64,000 nt of DNA, from contig NC_079513.1 of NCBI RefSeq assembly GCF_000801105.2, forward strand, positions 24,582,273 to 24,646,272. Reading direction: 5' to 3'. The stretch's first letter is position 1, and each line of letters opens with the position of its first letter. This document shows positions 61,601 to 64,000 of the stretch, one piece after another. Position numbers and translations under genes: made by a program. Under the pieces are notes generated by a model. It was not told the origin of the DNA. It was given only the letters and a program-made list of their open reading frames with translations, and did not search any database. The DNA is from Raphanus sativus (lineage: Eukaryota > Streptophyta > Magnoliopsida > Brassicales > Brassicaceae).

Positions 61601-62950
61601 AAGGGATCCATTTTACTCCAAGTGCCTTTTTTTTTCTTTTTTTTTTAAGAGTTAGCATTCTAAATTTGAGGGGCGAATATTACATTCTTCAAATTTGAAG
61701 AAGTAATATTTGAACCTTCGAAATACTGTTTATTTTTTTTATATTTTAGTCCGTATGTTTTACAGTTACATGAATATATATATATATATATATATAATTT
61801 AGCATTTATCGTTATACTTTTATAAAAATATTTTGATTTAATAATTTCTATAACATTAGAATATTTATTTGACTATTTATTATTATATTTTGTCATATTT
61901 TAAAAATCATGTGTCATATTTGTTTATGAAAGTTTATAAAGTTAATTATGAAAATATTGATGATTTTTGGCATAACAAAATTGATGATTATAATATAAAT
62001 TATAAAGAAAGAAAAAATTGAGAGTGGCCGTTGAAATGACATAGTTCTATCTTATTAAAACAGAAACATTGTATTAAACATAATTTTTATTTTGTAAAAT
62101 TTTAAATTAAATATATATTTTAGTTTATAGTTAAACATACATTAAATTACTTATATTTATTTTTATACTACTATTCATTTTTCCAAACAATATATTTATT
62201 TTTTATACTATTATTAATGTTTCCAAACAATAGTATGATTAATCTTGTGTCCAAATAATACAAAATATTAGATCTCATCTTTTTAATAATTGCTAACAAT
62301 TTTCTTTCAAACCATATTCATAAATTAAATATTTCTAAAAAAATAAATAATCTATTAAACAACTAAAATAAATAGAACTTATTTTTACAGGTTTAAATAC
62401 TACAAAAAATTCTAGTTTTTAATTATTTTATATCTATCATTTTTTCTATCAAAAATTTGTGCAAATGTCATAATCTCGTAAAATTGCAAAACAATAAACT
62501 TTAAAATTTAAATTAAAAGGTGAAAAATTATGAAACTATAATAATTTAAATCAAATTAAATTATATATCGGTCATCCATAGGTTCAGTGGTTAGTTTCGG
62601 AGTTTAGTGTTTTAAATATGAATATTTTTAAAACTTAAATCAAATTATCAGATTACTGAATTAACCGATTTAAATGCGGATTCTGATCAAATTTAAAAAT
62701 AATGATTTAAAAGAAAAATAATTTAAATATAGAAATTCTTTTTAAATTAATAGAATACTTGTTAAATTATTAGTAAAAAAATTCATCATAAATTTTTCAT
62801 GCTTGCAAAAGGAATCTAGTTTTATAAATTTCATACTTGATCATAAATCATAAATTTTTATAATATAAAAATTCATCATAAATTTTTCATACTTGATCAA
62901 ATCTAGTTTTATCTCTTATTCTGAGAGCATTTTCCTTTCAAAATAAGATT
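61601..62950. other. AT-rich region, no gene
   Basis: It contains a (TA)n run at about 61773-61795 and homopolymer tracts. No coding potential is seen. Confidence 0.5.
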
Positions 62951-64000
62951 TGATTTTTGGAAATACTCCTGAAAAAATTACTTTCTAGGACACATTTTGA
63001 CTTTACAATATCACAATAAGACACATTCAACTTGCAACACACATTATGCTTGTATAATGTCCATGATACCCTTTTGACCAACACCTCACCCTCTTTACCT
63101 TTTTACTTTTTTTTGTGCTTTAGTTGTTTTTTTGTTTTAATTTGGTGATATAGAAAAAACAGAGAAAGTCACTTTCCCAAATACGTTCCCAATTCACAAA
63201 CCTAATCTTAATTTTTAGATTTTCTATGGTTGCAAATTCTTTTATCATTTTCTCACCCTAATCAATTTTAGTCTCCCATCCATGAATCATAATCACTTTC
63301 ATCTCCACACTAATCTGTTTCGTATGCGTCGTCTCTGAGCCATCGGCCCACCGTTGAACAAAGCTCCGCACACCTGCTCCCGTGAGCAACTGATTTCGAC
63401 ATGCAAGGTTAGTTTACTTTTTGGCTAATTTGGGAACTCTTTGTTAAAGCAATTTCAGTCAAGATTATTGGATATGAAAAAATCTTATATCGAGTGTTGT
63501 TCATAAACTAAATCTCATCTCTTATTTGATTGCAATTGGTTAAATCTGTAGTAACTACCCAAAAAATTGAAACTTTTTCAGATATTGTGGATGTGCTGGA
63601 GTTATCACATCACCAAGATGTTTCGTGAAACCACACAAAGAAGAAAGTTATGGTGAGTTGTGCTTTTTTCAATTCAACACCAATAGAATTTGATTCTAAC
63701 AAAGCTTGTGAAATTCTTGTGTATATGTGTGTTTTGTCATGTGAAAGAATGGATGATTTTAATGGGAGCAAAAAAGAGTAAAGATAAGTCCATGAATCTA
63801 CACGTATGGTTTCCAATAAGCTCAGAAAAAGAGGTATCTCTTACTTTTTCTCAGGTTTTGAGTTAGGCTTCTGTTAGCTTATGTAGTGTGTCAAAACAAT
63901 TTTTTTTCAATTTACGTTTGAAAGCTTATGTTTTTTGGGGTTGTGCATGAAAGCTTATGTTTTTGTAATTGTTAGTCGAATGTGAACCTTGTTTTTTAGT
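62951..64000. other. Unassigned edge region, possible transposon terminus
   Basis: The sequence changes character at about 62955 (GGAAATACTCCTGAAAAAAT, then TTACTTTCTAGGACACATTT), a style I associate with Mutator-like ends in Brassicaceae. A less AT-rich patch at 63320-63410 ends in CATGCAAGGTTAGT, which could be an exon-donor boundary. No frame is long enough to call, and any gene would continue past the window. Confidence 0.3.

Overview
This is nuclear DNA of a flowering plant, almost certainly a Brassicaceae species (Brassica/Arabidopsis type). The genes have short GT-AG introns, AT-rich spacers, transposable elements and a plant tRNA-Pro(TGG). The gene order MIEL1 - PCB2/DVR - BAM9 - RUK - DUF3444 genes - F-box/FBD genes matches, from memory, the Arabidopsis At5g18650-At5g18780 interval. 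There is no sign of bacterial, viral or organellar sequence.

Layout. 0-7.3 kb: MIEL1 RING E3 ligase (12 exons, +), a decayed PCB2/DVR gene (-) and BAM9, a non-canonical beta-amylase (3 exons, +). 8-15 kb: a DUF3444 gene (-), then two related two-exon genes for small secreted Pro/Cys peptides (-), with a relic of a third copy and a 275-bp MITE between them. 15.2-20.5 kb: RUNKEL (RUK), a microtubule-associated kinase-like protein, 10 exons, 1366 codons (-). 21.3-40.3 kb: a tandem array of six more DUF3444 copies on the + strand (five intact, one frameshifted). They lack a DnaJ J domain and each has a TTTCCCGCC (E2F-type) element upstream. 36-61 kb: an F-box/LRR/FBD family. Four copies are readable (F1, F2, F3, F5), F4 is broken by a frameshift and F0 is reduced to its two ends. 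Two intact tRNA-Pro genes and one deleted tRNA-Pro lie directly upstream of family members, which shows the units were copied together. 49.7-55.1 kb is a transposon-rich insertion with a SINE, a field of AGTTGTAC motifs including a three-copy ~0.5-kb tandem repeat, and a GC-rich patch. The last 3 kb are AT-rich with no gene I can support.

How the parts relate. The left part is conserved single-copy gene space: ubiquitin ligase, plastid starch protein, cytokinesis protein. The right part is a birth-and-death region where DUF3444 and F-box genes were amplified in composite blocks. A promoter module shared by D1, D2, D6 and D7, and a second type shared by D3, D4 and D5, record the duplication history and suggest the DUF3444 family is under common, possibly cell-cycle-linked, control. 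The best candidates for something undescribed are the paired secreted-peptide genes, the J-less DUF3444 array with its shared E2F-type promoter, the 1.47-kb fold-back element with a perfect 9-bp target duplication inside an F-box intron, and the AGTTGTAC motif field. Exon boundaries were set by hand from splice sites, reading frame and paralogue comparison. Arabidopsis comparisons are from memory.
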